DNA from: Clostridium sp. E02
GTDB taxonomy: Bacteria > Bacillota > Clostridia > Lachnospirales > Lachnospiraceae
Assembly: GCF_003833015.1 (NCBI RefSeq)
Contig: NZ_RJLQ01000005.1
Location: 1-64,000 of the forward strand
Reading direction: 5' to 3'
Length of the DNA: 64,000 bases
Part shown: positions 38,874 through 47,282 of the stretch, in pieces
How positions within the stretch are numbered: the first letter of the stretch is position 1
How the letters are laid out: every line of letters begins with the position of its first letter
The notes under the pieces: generated by a model
Databases searched by the model: none
The model's input: the letters and a program-made list of their open reading frames with translations, nothing else
What the model was told of the DNA's origin: nothing
Program-made: the position numbers and the translations under genes

Positions 38874-40733
38874 ATGAATTTATTAACCATAGAGCATATG
38901 ACAAAATCCTATACCGAGCGGCTTTTATTTGATGATACTAGCTTTAGCATAAACGAAGGGGAGAAAATCGGTTTAATCGGAATCAACGGAACCGGAAAAT
39001 CTACGCTTTTAAAGATTGTGGCAGGCCTAGAGGAACCAGATGAGGGGAAAGTGGTGAAAGGACGGAATTTAACCGTCCGTTTTCTGCCCCAGAACCCGGA
39101 ATTTTACAAAGGAGATACCATCCTTACCAGCATTGTCCGTGAGAATGAGGGGCAGGACCATGTATGGGATTTAGAAAGCCAGGCAAAAACCATGCTGACC
39201 AAACTTGGATTTACGGATTTTGATATCCTGGTAGAGACTCTTTCCGGCGGGCAGAGAAAACGGGTAGCATTAGTCAGTGTCCTTCTTTCTACTGCCGATT
39301 TATTGGTTCTTGACGAACCGACTAACCATTTGGACAGCAGCATGGCAGAATGGTTGGAAGAGTACTTGCGTAGTTTTAATGGTGCGCTTTTGATGGTTAC
39401 CCATGACCGGTATTTTCTAGACAGCGTAACCAACCGGATTGTAGAACTAGATAAAGGGAAGCTCTTCAGTTATCAAACAAACAAGGTGAATGGCGGCGGA
39501 GCCGACAGAGAGAGCACCCAGGGGTGTTATGAAGAGTATTTAAAACTAAAAGCAGAGCGGCTGGATCTTCTAGAAGCCTCAGAGCGGAAACGTCAGTCCA
39601 TTCTCCGGGTGGAGCTTCAATGGATGCAGCGAGGAGCGAGAGCACGTTCTACAAAACAAAAAGCGCATATTGAACGTTATGAAACCCTGAGAGACCAAAA
39701 AGGATTGGAGACAGACCAAGCCGTTGAATTAGATTCCATTGAGAGCCGTCTGGGACGTACTACAGTAGAACTAGAAGGGATTAGTAAGGCATATGGGGAT
39801 AAAGTACTGATGAAGGACTTTACTTATATATTATTAAAAAATGACCGCATCGGTATCATTGGACCAAACGGGGGTGGGAAATCAACCTTAATGAAAATCA
39901 TCGCTGGATGGGTGGAACCGGATGAAGGAACGATTACTGTGGGGCAGACGGTAAAGATGGGGTATTTCTCCCAGGAAAATGAGGAATTGGATGGTCGGCT
40001 TAAAGTCATTGATTATATACGGGGAGCGGCTGAATATGTAAAGACCAAAGATGGAAGTGTTAGCGCTTCTCAGATGCTGGAACGGTTTCTATTTCCTTCC
40101 AGTGTGCAGTATACCACTATTGAAAAGCTGTCAGGAGGAGAAAAAAGGAGACTCTATCTGCTTCGTATTCTGATGGAAGCTCCAAACGTGCTACTTCTTG
40201 ACGAGCCCACTAATGATTTAGATATTCAGACGCTTACCATTCTGGAAGATTATTTGGAGTCATTTCCGGGAATCGTGATAACCGTTTCCCATGACCGGTA
40301 TTTTTTAGACCGTGTGGTACGTCGTATCTTCGCTTTTGAGGGGAATGGGATGGTTACCCAGTATGAAGGTGGTTTTACTGATTATCAGGCGGCATATAGT
40401 GAGAAACATCCGGAAGGTATTTTGGAGCAGAGCGATAAGAAAGAAAAAAAGACCGCTGCCCAGGAGAAAACGAATCCAGGTAAAAAACAGAGAGAACGGA
40501 AGTTAAAATTCTCCTTTCATGAGCAGCGGGAATGGGATACCATAGAAGATGAAATTACTTCTTTGGAAGATTCCATTGAGGAACTGGAAAACGAGATATT
40601 AAAGGCTGCCAGTGATTACAGTAAGCTGGCAAAACTAATGGAAGAAAAAGAGGAGAAAGAAACGTGCCTCAATGATAAAATGGAGCGTTGGCTGGAACTC
40701 AATGAACTGGCGGAACAGATTAAAAACCAGTAG
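38874..40733 (+). CDS. ABC-F family ATPase (Uup-like)
   Basis: A 619-residue double ABC ATPase. Both domains are complete: GINGTGKST and GPNGGGKST Walker A, LSGGQRKR and LSGGEKRR signatures, DEPTNHLD and DEPTNDLD Walker B, and SHDRYFL/SHDRYFLD switches. A C-terminal coiled coil (about 555-615; EEIDEITSLEDSIEELENEI-like) resembles the DNA-binding end of Uup. The group acts on ribosomes or in precise-excision control. It lies 18 bases after the nuclease gene and converges by 14 bases with the next gene. Confidence 0.9.
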   Translation: MNLLTIEHMTKSYTERLLFDDTSFSINEGEKIGLIGINGTGKSTLLKIVAGLEEPDEGKVVKGRNLTVRFLPQNPEFYKGDTILTSIVRENEGQDHVWDLESQAKTMLTKLGFTDFDILVETLSGGQRKRVALVSVLLSTADLLVLDEPTNHLDSSMAEWLEEYLRSFNGALLMVTHDRYFLDSVTNRIVELDKGKLFSYQTNKVNGGGADRESTQGCYEEYLKLKAERLDLLEASERKRQSILRVELQWMQRGARARSTKQKAHIERYETLRDQKGLETDQAVELDSIESRLGRTTVELEGISKAYGDKVLMKDFTYILLKNDRIGIIGPNGGGKSTLMKIIAGWVEPDEGTITVGQTVKMGYFSQENEELDGRLKVIDYIRGAAEYVKTKDGSVSASQMLERFLFPSSVQYTTIEKLSGGEKRRLYLLRILMEAPNVLLLDEPTNDLDIQTLTILEDYLESFPGIVITVSHDRYFLDRVVRRIFAFEGNGMVTQYEGGFTDYQAAYSEKHPEGILEQSDKKEKKTAAQEKTNPGKKQRERKLKFSFHEQREWDTIEDEITSLEDSIEELENEILKAASDYSKLAKLMEEKEEKETCLNDKMERWLELNELAEQIKNQ

Positions 40734-41670
40734 CCGCAAACTTTGGGGGTTCTCCGTGTAACACTCGCCAGATATCCTCTGCTGCATAGAGTTCCATATT
40801 ATGTAGGGAAGGTTCCGTATTGGAAGCGCAATGGGGAGTAACAATGAGATTGGTAAGGGTTAATAATTCACTGTCAGCAGGAACGGGCTCTTGTTCAAAG
40901 ACATCAAGCCCTGCACCATGGATGATTCCTTTTTTTAAAGCATCAATTAAATCTGTTTCATTTATAATGCCACCACGGGATACATTAATCAAGATTGCAG
41001 ATTTTTTCATCTGTTCCAACTCTTTTTTTGCTATGAGATGTTTGTTCTTCTCGGTATAAGGAATGTGCAGAGATATGAAATCTGACGACTGATAGAGGTC
41101 AGATAGGTTGGATACAGGAGTGATAAACGCAGGAGCATTCTCAGCAGTCAGATGATGGTCGTAGACAAGTACATTCATGTCAAAGCCGAAGGAAGCTTTC
41201 TTGGCTACTTGCTTTCCGATATTTCCGCACCCTATTAATCCAAGCGTCAGACCTTTAAGCTCTACGTTTAAAACCCGTTTCCTTACAGAAAAATCTCCTT
41301 TTTTAACTGCATCGGACATGATACATAGATTTTTTGCACAAGCAAGCATTAAGGCGAGGGTATGTTCTGCCACAGAATTGGAATTTGCATTACCTGAATT
41401 GGTGATTAGAATACCCAGAGATTTGGCAGATAAAAGATCAATATGTTCCACACCAGCGCTGAAATTAGCTATTATTTTGCAATTTTTGCATGAACGCAGT
41501 ACCTCATCATCATATTGAAATCTGGATGGGCCGGTTAGAATGGCATCGCACTTGGAAAGTATGGGGTCATGCTTGGAGACCGGAACCTTTTGTATAATTT
41601 CACATCCCTTTTGCTTTAAATACTCCACACCGGAGCCTGATATGGTTCTTGGGATTAATATTTTAAACAT
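40720..41670 (-). CDS. D-isomer-specific 2-hydroxyacid dehydrogenase
   Basis: A 316-residue NAD-dependent dehydrogenase of the phosphoglycerate dehydrogenase type. It contains the nucleotide motif LGLIGCGNIGKQVAKKA (about 142-158), VSRGGIINETDL (catalytic arginine), DVFEQEPVPADSEL (glutamate) and VTPHCASNTEPS (histidine). Substrate unknown; glycerate, lactate or a 3-phosphate are options. ATG 41670 is used because AAAGGAG lies six bases upstream, and the family begins FKILIPR. Confidence 0.88.
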   Translation of the reverse strand: MFKILIPRTISGSGVEYLKQKGCEIIQKVPVSKHDPILSKCDAILTGPSRFQYDDEVLRSCKNCKIIANFSAGVEHIDLLSAKSLGILITNSGNANSNSVAEHTLALMLACAKNLCIMSDAVKKGDFSVRKRVLNVELKGLTLGLIGCGNIGKQVAKKASFGFDMNVLVYDHHLTAENAPAFITPVSNLSDLYQSSDFISLHIPYTEKNKHLIAKKELEQMKKSAILINVSRGGIINETDLIDALKKGIIHGAGLDVFEQEPVPADSELLTLTNLIVTPHCASNTEPSLHNMELYAAEDIWRVLHGEPPKFAATGF

Positions 41671-41812
41671 AGATTCTCCTTTCTGCAACGAATATTTATT
41701 TAAACTTATCCTAGCATAACAAAAGTATGGTGACAAGACAAACTTCGCCCTACAAAAAATAGAAATGAACAGCTTCTTTACTGGATCAGGCCAGATCAGG
41801 AAGCTGTTCATT

Positions 41813-42283
41813 TTATTTTAAGTCTTTCTCTATGCTGTTATGTAATTCTGCTAGAACTTTATTAAGAAAACTAGGTAATTTTGCTCCCATACGTCCTGCG
41901 TTTTCCAAAATAGAAAGCAATTCATTAATAATCAACCAAACGGATACCATTAATCCAAATATAGTATTATGTTCAAATTTTATTCCAATTTGTATTGAAA
42001 ACTTAAATAAGATAAAATCGGTACTAATACCTACTAATATTAACAATAGATAGCCAACTTTTTTATAAATTCCGATAAGACTTTTTTTACTGTTCCAACC
42101 ATAGTTTTTGTTGTCTGGATAATCTAAGGCTTCTTTTTTTGCAGCAAGCATTCCTGATATATAGTCTGTTATCATAAGTATTGTTAATAGCATGATTGCT
42201 GGAAAGAGAAGTCCCCACTTGTCCATGATCCATGCACTGGTTATACCCACCATGCTTTTTTCCATAATTAATTTTTTCTCCAT
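41813..42283 (-). CDS. Holin of the TcdE/UviB type
   Basis: A 156-residue membrane protein of the same holin family as the gene at 30433. It has GLLFPAIMLLTILMITDYIS, GMLAAKKEALDYPDNKNYGW, GYLLLILVGISTDFILFKFS and LIINELLSILENAGRMGAKL. Family members TcdE and UviB belong to toxin or bacteriocin loci and release large proteins lacking signal peptides. It lies 13 bases behind the sigma-like gene on the same strand. The divergent hydrolase without signal peptide is the likely cargo. Confidence 0.87.
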   Translation of the reverse strand: MEKKLIMEKSMVGITSAWIMDKWGLLFPAIMLLTILMITDYISGMLAAKKEALDYPDNKNYGWNSKKSLIGIYKKVGYLLLILVGISTDFILFKFSIQIGIKFEHNTIFGLMVSVWLIINELLSILENAGRMGAKLPSFLNKVLAELHNSIEKDLK

Positions 42284-42296
42284 ACGTTAACCTTCT

Positions 42297-42836
42297 TTAC
42301 TTAAAATACGCTTCTCTTAATAGATTGTAGGTTTTTTTCCGGATACGATTTACATATTGTCTGGAGATAAATAATTTCTTTGCTATTTCTGTGTCTGATT
42401 CATCATTATACAATATGGAATATAAAATCTGATATTGTTTTCCTTCTGTTTTTAAAAGTAGATTTCTTAAGTCTATGTAGATAATACAATCATCATATTC
42501 AGATTGCTTAAAATTAATGTTTATTAAGTATTCATCATCTACACTGGTTTCTTTATCAAAATGCAGTTTACTTTTATTGTACAATTCATGAAACTTGTTT
42601 TTTATAGCTTTGCTTAAGAAATAAACACACTGACCTTCTTCGTTACAGTATTTCATCTTAGTTATCGATTCCAAGAGACAAAGTACAAATTCTGATTGCA
42701 TGTCATCTTTTTCATCCTTGTATAAAATACGTGTATACTTATTAATTAGTGGCTTCATTATCTCTACAATGTGAATGAATTTTTCTTTTTCTCCATTTTT
42801 AAAATCATGAATAAGTTCATTTAATTGATCCCCCAT
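42297..42836 (-). CDS. Small sigma factor of the TcdR/UviA/BotR type
   Basis: A 179-residue protein. The first part (NELIHDFKNGEKEKFIHIVE) and DDMQSEFVLCLLES match sigma region 2 of group 5 sigma factors, and the end has a region 4 HTH (SDTEIAKKLFISRQYVNRIR and KKTYNLLREAYF). TcdR, BotR, TetR(sigma) and UviA of clostridia have the same size and layout and direct toxin or bacteriocin genes. Its own gene has a TTTACA-type promoter, as has the divergent hydrolase gene, suggesting that it drives both. Ribosome site AGGAGGGG. Confidence 0.75.
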   Translation of the reverse strand: MGDQLNELIHDFKNGEKEKFIHIVEIMKPLINKYTRILYKDEKDDMQSEFVLCLLESITKMKYCNEEGQCVYFLSKAIKNKFHELYNKSKLHFDKETSVDDEYLININFKQSEYDDCIIYIDLRNLLLKTEGKQYQILYSILYNDESDTEIAKKLFISRQYVNRIRKKTYNLLREAYFK

Positions 42837-42856
42837 TTTTCCCCTCCTAAAAGGTA

Positions 42857-42883
42857 TAAAGAAAAAAGGGGGTTAATTGTAAA
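42857..42883 (-). promoter_or_regulatory. Candidate alternative-sigma promoter of the sigma-holin operon
   Basis: On the minus strand AGTTTACAA (TTTACA at 42878-42883), 15 bases, then TCTTTA (42857-42862). The same form is found divergently at 43087-43113. The likely start lies only about ten bases before the ribosome site. Confidence 0.55.
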
Positions 42884-43086
42884 CTTAAGGAATAAAAAAA
42901 GTAACTAAGATAATTTAATTATATAAACGAATGCAAAATGCTATAAAAAGTATAACATAAAACCTTTAACTTAATAAGAAATTAGTTCATAATTATAGAC
43001 TCAATGAGAAGTATATAGTAACTTTAAAATATGAATTAAAATAGGCGTGATTTGAGTACTTTAAAGTGACAAAGAGTAATTTCAAG

Positions 43087-43113
43087 TTTACAAATGTAAT
43101 TATTTTATCTTTT
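43087..43113 (+). promoter_or_regulatory. Candidate alternative-sigma promoter of the hydrolase gene
   Basis: AGTTTACAA (TTTACA at 43087-43092), 15 bases, then TCTTTT (43108-43113). No good TATAAT box is at the matching distance. The clostridial toxin sigma factors TcdR and UviA use TTTACA at -35 and a TCTTT-containing -10, so the shared element suggests the sigma factor encoded next door. Confidence 0.55.
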
Positions 43114-43160
43114 TAATTATTGAGTTTGCAAATTCAATAAATATAAAGGAAGGTAAAATT

Positions 43161-45719
43161 ATGTTACTAGTAGAAGGTAGTCGAGGGAATACGGTAAAGT
43201 ATTTGCAATATGGATTAAGGATAAAATGTTTTAATCCAAAGAGTATGGATGGGATCTTTGGGCCAGCAACAACAACTGCAGTCAAACGTTATCAAACATC
43301 AAAAGGGTTGTCTGCTGATGGTAAAGTTGGAAATGGAACTTGGAACGCGCTAAAAGAAGATATTAGTCCAATACAGAAGGCTTTGAAGAAAAAAGGATAT
43401 TATTCTGGAACTGTTGACGGAATCGCTGGAACAGGTACTTACAATGCTTTAGTAACGTTTCAAAAAGAACATCATTTAACTGAAGACGGTATGGCAGGAA
43501 AGTCAACTTTGAATGAGCTATATAGTAATTCTGAAGAAAGTTACCCCACTTTAAAGCAAGGAAGTTCCGGTTCAAAGGTAAAAGAACTTCAGAAGAAATT
43601 AATTGCTTTAGGATATAAGTGTGGAAATACAGGTGCTGATGGAAGCTTTGGAGCTGGTACCTCTAATGCTGTAATTGCTTTTCAGAGAGCGAACGGTTTG
43701 ACTGCAGATGGAATTGTGGGGAAAAAAACATGGCAAGTATTAAATTCAGGAGAAGCAATCGATTATGATAGTTCGAAGTATCCTCTATTAAAGCAGGGAA
43801 GTAAAGGAACACCAGTCGTTCGTCTACAGAATCTCTTAATAGATTTAAAGTATAACTGTGGCAGTACAGGAGCAGACGGAGACTTTGGATCAGGAACTGT
43901 AAAGGCAGTTAAAGAATTTCAAACAGCAAATGGTTTATCAGCAGACGGAATTGTTGGAAAAAAGACTTGGGAAGTATTATATTCAGAAAATGCAGTTCCA
44001 AATCCAAATACGACCCCTACATTAAAAAAGGGAGATAAAGGAGAATACGTTAAAAAACTTCAAACAGTACTTATTAAGTTAGGTTATAACTGTGGAAGTA
44101 CAGGGGCGGATGGTGCTTTTGGAAGTGGGACATATGATGCAGTAGTTCTATTCCAGAAGAAAAATGGATTGACTCCAGATGGTATTGTAGGCAAGAAAAC
44201 CTGGGAAGCACTTACTTCTGACTCAGCTGTTAAAAATGATACAACCAGTAATATTTTGAAAATAGGTAGTAAAGGGGAGTTGGTAGAGAAGTTACAATCT
44301 CGTTTAATAGAGTTAAAATACAATTGTGGAAGTACAGGAGCAGATGGTATCTTTGGTAACGGGACTTATCGGGCAGTAATCAATTTTCAAAGAATTAATG
44401 GATTGTCTGTAGATGGGATTGTAGGTTCTGAAACATGGGAAGTATTGGAATCTGAATCTGCAATGCCCTATGATGGTTCAGGACAAACCTCTGAACCAGG
44501 TACTCTCCATGGCAATTCAGAATCCTGTAGAGAGGCGATTATTGAAGAGGCGAAATACTGGATTGGTAAGATACCCTATTGTATTAATACGATCATAACA
44601 ACAATGGTTCTTGATAAAAAAAATCCTCCTCCGTATATGGATTGTTCTGATTTTACATCTTCGGTATATTTGACAGTTTTAGGAATTAATATTGGTGGTA
44701 CTACCAAAGTCCAGATAGATAGAGGAACAAAGGTGAGCTACGAAGATATGAAGCCAGGGGATTTGATTTTATTTGATTGGGGTGGAGATAAAAAGCCTGA
44801 CCATGTCGGTCTCTATGCAGGGAATGGACAGTTTATTGATGAACATGGAAACAATCCTAATCCTAATTCATTAGATCCTGCCAATCAAAATGTACGAATA
44901 TCTTCAATTGCGGATTATAAAACAAATATTTTAGATATACGAAGAATTATTCAGGATGATAATACAATAATTAACAATTCTGGAGAAGTAATTCCGATTC
45001 CAAATGATGATAATAAAGAAGGAGAAATTTTATATGTAAAGTATGATATTAGTTTAAAATCTGCTTTAGAAATTGAGATGACCAAGAGACCACAGTATGA
45101 TGCAGGTAATAAATGGCTAGATGCATCAAATAACCAAGTCTTAAAATATTTAGATCCCAAGAATTATTGTACGGGTGACTCTCTCTATCAATTTTTAGAC
45201 TTATCCGCGGTAGCAAATCTAAGTGTTGATGAGTTAAATGATTTCCTAAGCGATAAAGGGATTCTGTCCGGGATGGCGAAGGTATATATAGAAGCTGCAA
45301 ATACCTATCATATATCTGAAGTATATTTAGCAGCACATTCTTCACTAGAAACAAGAAAAGGAACAAGTCAACTTGCAACGGGTGTTGTTGTTCAAGGAAA
45401 AACTGTATATAATATGTACGGAATAGGAGCAGTAGATAGTGATCCAGTAGGACAAGGATCTAAAACTGCATACAATAAGGGATGGTTTACTCCAGAAGCA
45501 GCTATATCCGGAGGTGCTAAATGGATTGCATCACAATATATAAACAATTCTTATTTGCAAAACACGTTATATAAAATGAGATGGAATCCTGCTTCTACGG
45601 GTACACATCAATATGCAACTGATGTCAGATGGGCGATATCACAAATATCTAGCTATAAACCATTGTATGACAAAGCTGCAAATCCTTTTCTACGCTTTGA
45701 GATACCAGTATATAAGTAA
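43161..45719 (+). CDS. Multidomain peptidoglycan hydrolase without signal peptide (candidate lytic bacteriocin)
   Basis: An 852-residue protein with six peptidoglycan-binding-1 repeats (about 8-60, 68-118, 127-193, 205-273, 284-353, 363-431; the last four share a near-identical YNCGSTGADGxFGxGT core). Then comes an NlpC/P60 endopeptidase domain with cysteine 495 (MDCSDFTS) and histidine 548 (PDHVGLYAGNGQFIDEHGN; shown in part), and a glucosaminidase-like domain near 690-840 (AAHSSLETRKG). It opens MLLVEGSRGNTVKYLQ, so it has no leader for Sec export. A holin gene stands in the adjoining divergent operon. This fits release as a toxin/bacteriocin or autolysin. Confidence 0.88.
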   Translation: MLLVEGSRGNTVKYLQYGLRIKCFNPKSMDGIFGPATTTAVKRYQTSKGLSADGKVGNGTWNALKEDISPIQKALKKKGYYSGTVDGIAGTGTYNALVTFQKEHHLTEDGMAGKSTLNELYSNSEESYPTLKQGSSGSKVKELQKKLIALGYKCGNTGADGSFGAGTSNAVIAFQRANGLTADGIVGKKTWQVLNSGEAIDYDSSKYPLLKQGSKGTPVVRLQNLLIDLKYNCGSTGADGDFGSGTVKAVKEFQTANGLSADGIVGKKTWEVLYSENAVPNPNTTPTLKKGDKGEYVKKLQTVLIKLGYNCGSTGADGAFGSGTYDAVVLFQKKNGLTPDGIVGKKTWEALTSDSAVKNDTTSNILKIGSKGELVEKLQSRLIELKYNCGSTGADGIFGNGTYRAVINFQRINGLSVDGIVGSETWEVLESESAMPYDGSGQTSEPGTLHGNSESCREAIIEEAKYWIGKIPYCINTIITTMVLDKKNPPPYMDCSDFTSSVYLTVLGINIGGTTKVQIDRGTKVSYEDMKPGDLILFDWGGDKKPDHVGLYAGNGQFIDEHGNNPNPNSLDPANQNVRISSIADYKTNILDIRRIIQDDNTIINNSGEVIPIPNDDNKEGEILYVKYDISLKSALEIEMTKRPQYDAGNKWLDASNNQVLKYLDPKNYCTGDSLYQFLDLSAVANLSVDELNDFLSDKGILSGMAKVYIEAANTYHISEVYLAAHSSLETRKGTSQLATGVVVQGKTVYNMYGIGAVDSDPVGQGSKTAYNKGWFTPEAAISGGAKWIASQYINNSYLQNTLYKMRWNPASTGTHQYATDVRWAISQISSYKPLYDKAANPFLRFEIPVYK

Positions 45720-45736
45720 TTAAAAATTTCATACTA

Positions 45737-45780
45737 AAATGGGATTGAATGAAACAAATAGTTCTGTTCAATCCCATTTA
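45737..45780. terminator. Bidirectional terminator between hydrolase and lipoprotein genes
   Basis: AAATGGGATTGAA (45737-45749) pairs with TTCAATCCCATTT (45767-45779); T- and A-rich flanks let it serve both convergent genes. Confidence 0.8.
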
Positions 45781-45810
45781 AATGTTGCAAAATACTAAGT
45801 AAAAAATTTT

Positions 45811-46920
45811 TTACCAATATATATCTCCTGAGTGATACTCAATTAAGTCATTCTCTCTCGCCATTACATCAAGGACATAACAGGAACCATCTGACTGATT
45901 TACATAAAACCATGCCAGTGTTCCGCTTTTATTATAATACTGGAATACATAGTAATTGTTCCCCTCTTTTGATTGGCAATTGTCAAAAATGATGTAGTCA
46001 CCTTCTCTAAAACGTGGTTCTAGTTCATTTTTAACGATATCTAATGCTTCTTCTTGAGTTATAGCAGAGGAATTGCTTTCAGTTTCATTGCTTCCGGATT
46101 GTTCTGAAGAACTCGATTCTCCATCATTAGAATCTTCTTTATATTCATCAGCAGTTTGCGAATTCTGTTGTAAACTCAGTGGACTTTCCGTATTGCTAAT
46201 TACACCAGAGAAAATACGATCGTATTCTTTATTTTCATCTATACCATCTTTAAAAGAGTGTAAATCCATTCCCCATAAAGAGATAAGATATGTTTTGGGA
46301 TCAATAAAAAATTTAAGGTAACCATTGTTGCTTTTATATTCGTAAATAATATATTTTCCAGTATTATAAAATGAATAGTTATTACCATATATATCAAGTA
46401 GATTTTTTAAACTATCTCCACACCTAATATGATTATTAGTTTCTATATTAGAATTATAACAAAGTATACAGGTTAGAATGTTGGAATTATTATTTGAAAT
46501 AAAAATAAATGTATACTTCATGTTTTCATTGATTATAAATATTTCTAAGGAGGCTTTTTTATAATAGTCCTCTTCTGTTTTCAACTCAGGCCAGATTTCC
46601 TTTTTATCAATGATAGTATAATCACTATATGAATCCTTATCTATGTTCTCTCCTACAGAAGCCAGTGACTTCTTTACATCATCATAGCTCATACCTAAAG
46701 TAAACGTTAGACTAGAAGTTTTGGAATCTTTGGTAAAGTCAAGCTTTATATCAGTATCCAAATCTATGAAATCATCATTTGATGAATCTTCTGTTTCTGC
46801 ATGTTCCGAAGAGGTTACTTCTTTTTCCGATTCAGTCGTATTATTTTCCATATCTACAGTATGAGTACATGCAGTTAAAAATAGCATAAAAAAACACAGG
46901 AAATAAATTCTCTTTTTCAT
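45811..46920 (-). CDS. Lipoprotein, candidate immunity or stress factor
   Basis: A 369-residue protein. The start KKRIYFLCFFMLFLTACTHT is a lipoprotein signal with cysteine at about 18. An acidic serine/glutamate linker is followed by a domain (LTFTLGMSYDDVKKSLASVG; SLEIFIINENMKYTFIFISN), a second S/E linker, and a C-terminal 70-residue domain (ITQEEALDIVKNELEP; YYVFQYYNKSGTLAWFYVNQ). No named family is certain. Facing the lytic enzyme gene, it might protect the producer's wall; only its place suggests that. Confidence 0.7.
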   Translation of the reverse strand: MKKRIYFLCFFMLFLTACTHTVDMENNTTESEKEVTSSEHAETEDSSNDDFIDLDTDIKLDFTKDSKTSSLTFTLGMSYDDVKKSLASVGENIDKDSYSDYTIIDKKEIWPELKTEEDYYKKASLEIFIINENMKYTFIFISNNNSNILTCILCYNSNIETNNHIRCGDSLKNLLDIYGNNYSFYNTGKYIIYEYKSNNGYLKFFIDPKTYLISLWGMDLHSFKDGIDENKEYDRIFSGVISNTESPLSLQQNSQTADEYKEDSNDGESSSSEQSGSNETESNSSAITQEEALDIVKNELEPRFREGDYIIFDNCQSKEGNNYYVFQYYNKSGTLAWFYVNQSDGSCYVLDVMARENDLIEYHSGDIYW

Positions 46921-47282
46921 TTATAACACCTCTCTATTTTTATTATATTAATCGTAAATCATCTGCCTTTTTATTCTAACATAGATAAAATAATATGTCA
47001 TATTTTTTATATAGGATTAAACTAAGATGACTTACTATAATTTAATAACCGATGTTTTGCACCGCATATTATTGTTTGAAAAGGAAAAAAAACTGGAAAT
47101 TTATTGTAAATTCGTAATGAAATAATGATTCCAATCGGCATGTTTTAGCCATAATTGCGAGATCTGTTGGGTGTAAATCAATAAAAACAGAAGTTTTATT
47201 GCAAGAAATCAGCCGCTTTATGTCAGTCATCTTCTCTCAAATTCCGATACCATGAAAGTATAAACGAACGAGGAGGTTTTTC
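46921..47282. other. Intergenic region with a promoter for the lipoprotein gene
   Basis: 362 bases without a gene between divergent transcription units. On the minus strand ATGACA (46996-47001), 17 bases and TAGAAT (46973-46978) give a sigma-A-like promoter for the lipoprotein. Towards arcD I see only the ribosome site GAGGAGG at 47269-47275; no clear ArgR palindrome or catabolite box could be recognised. Confidence 0.45.
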
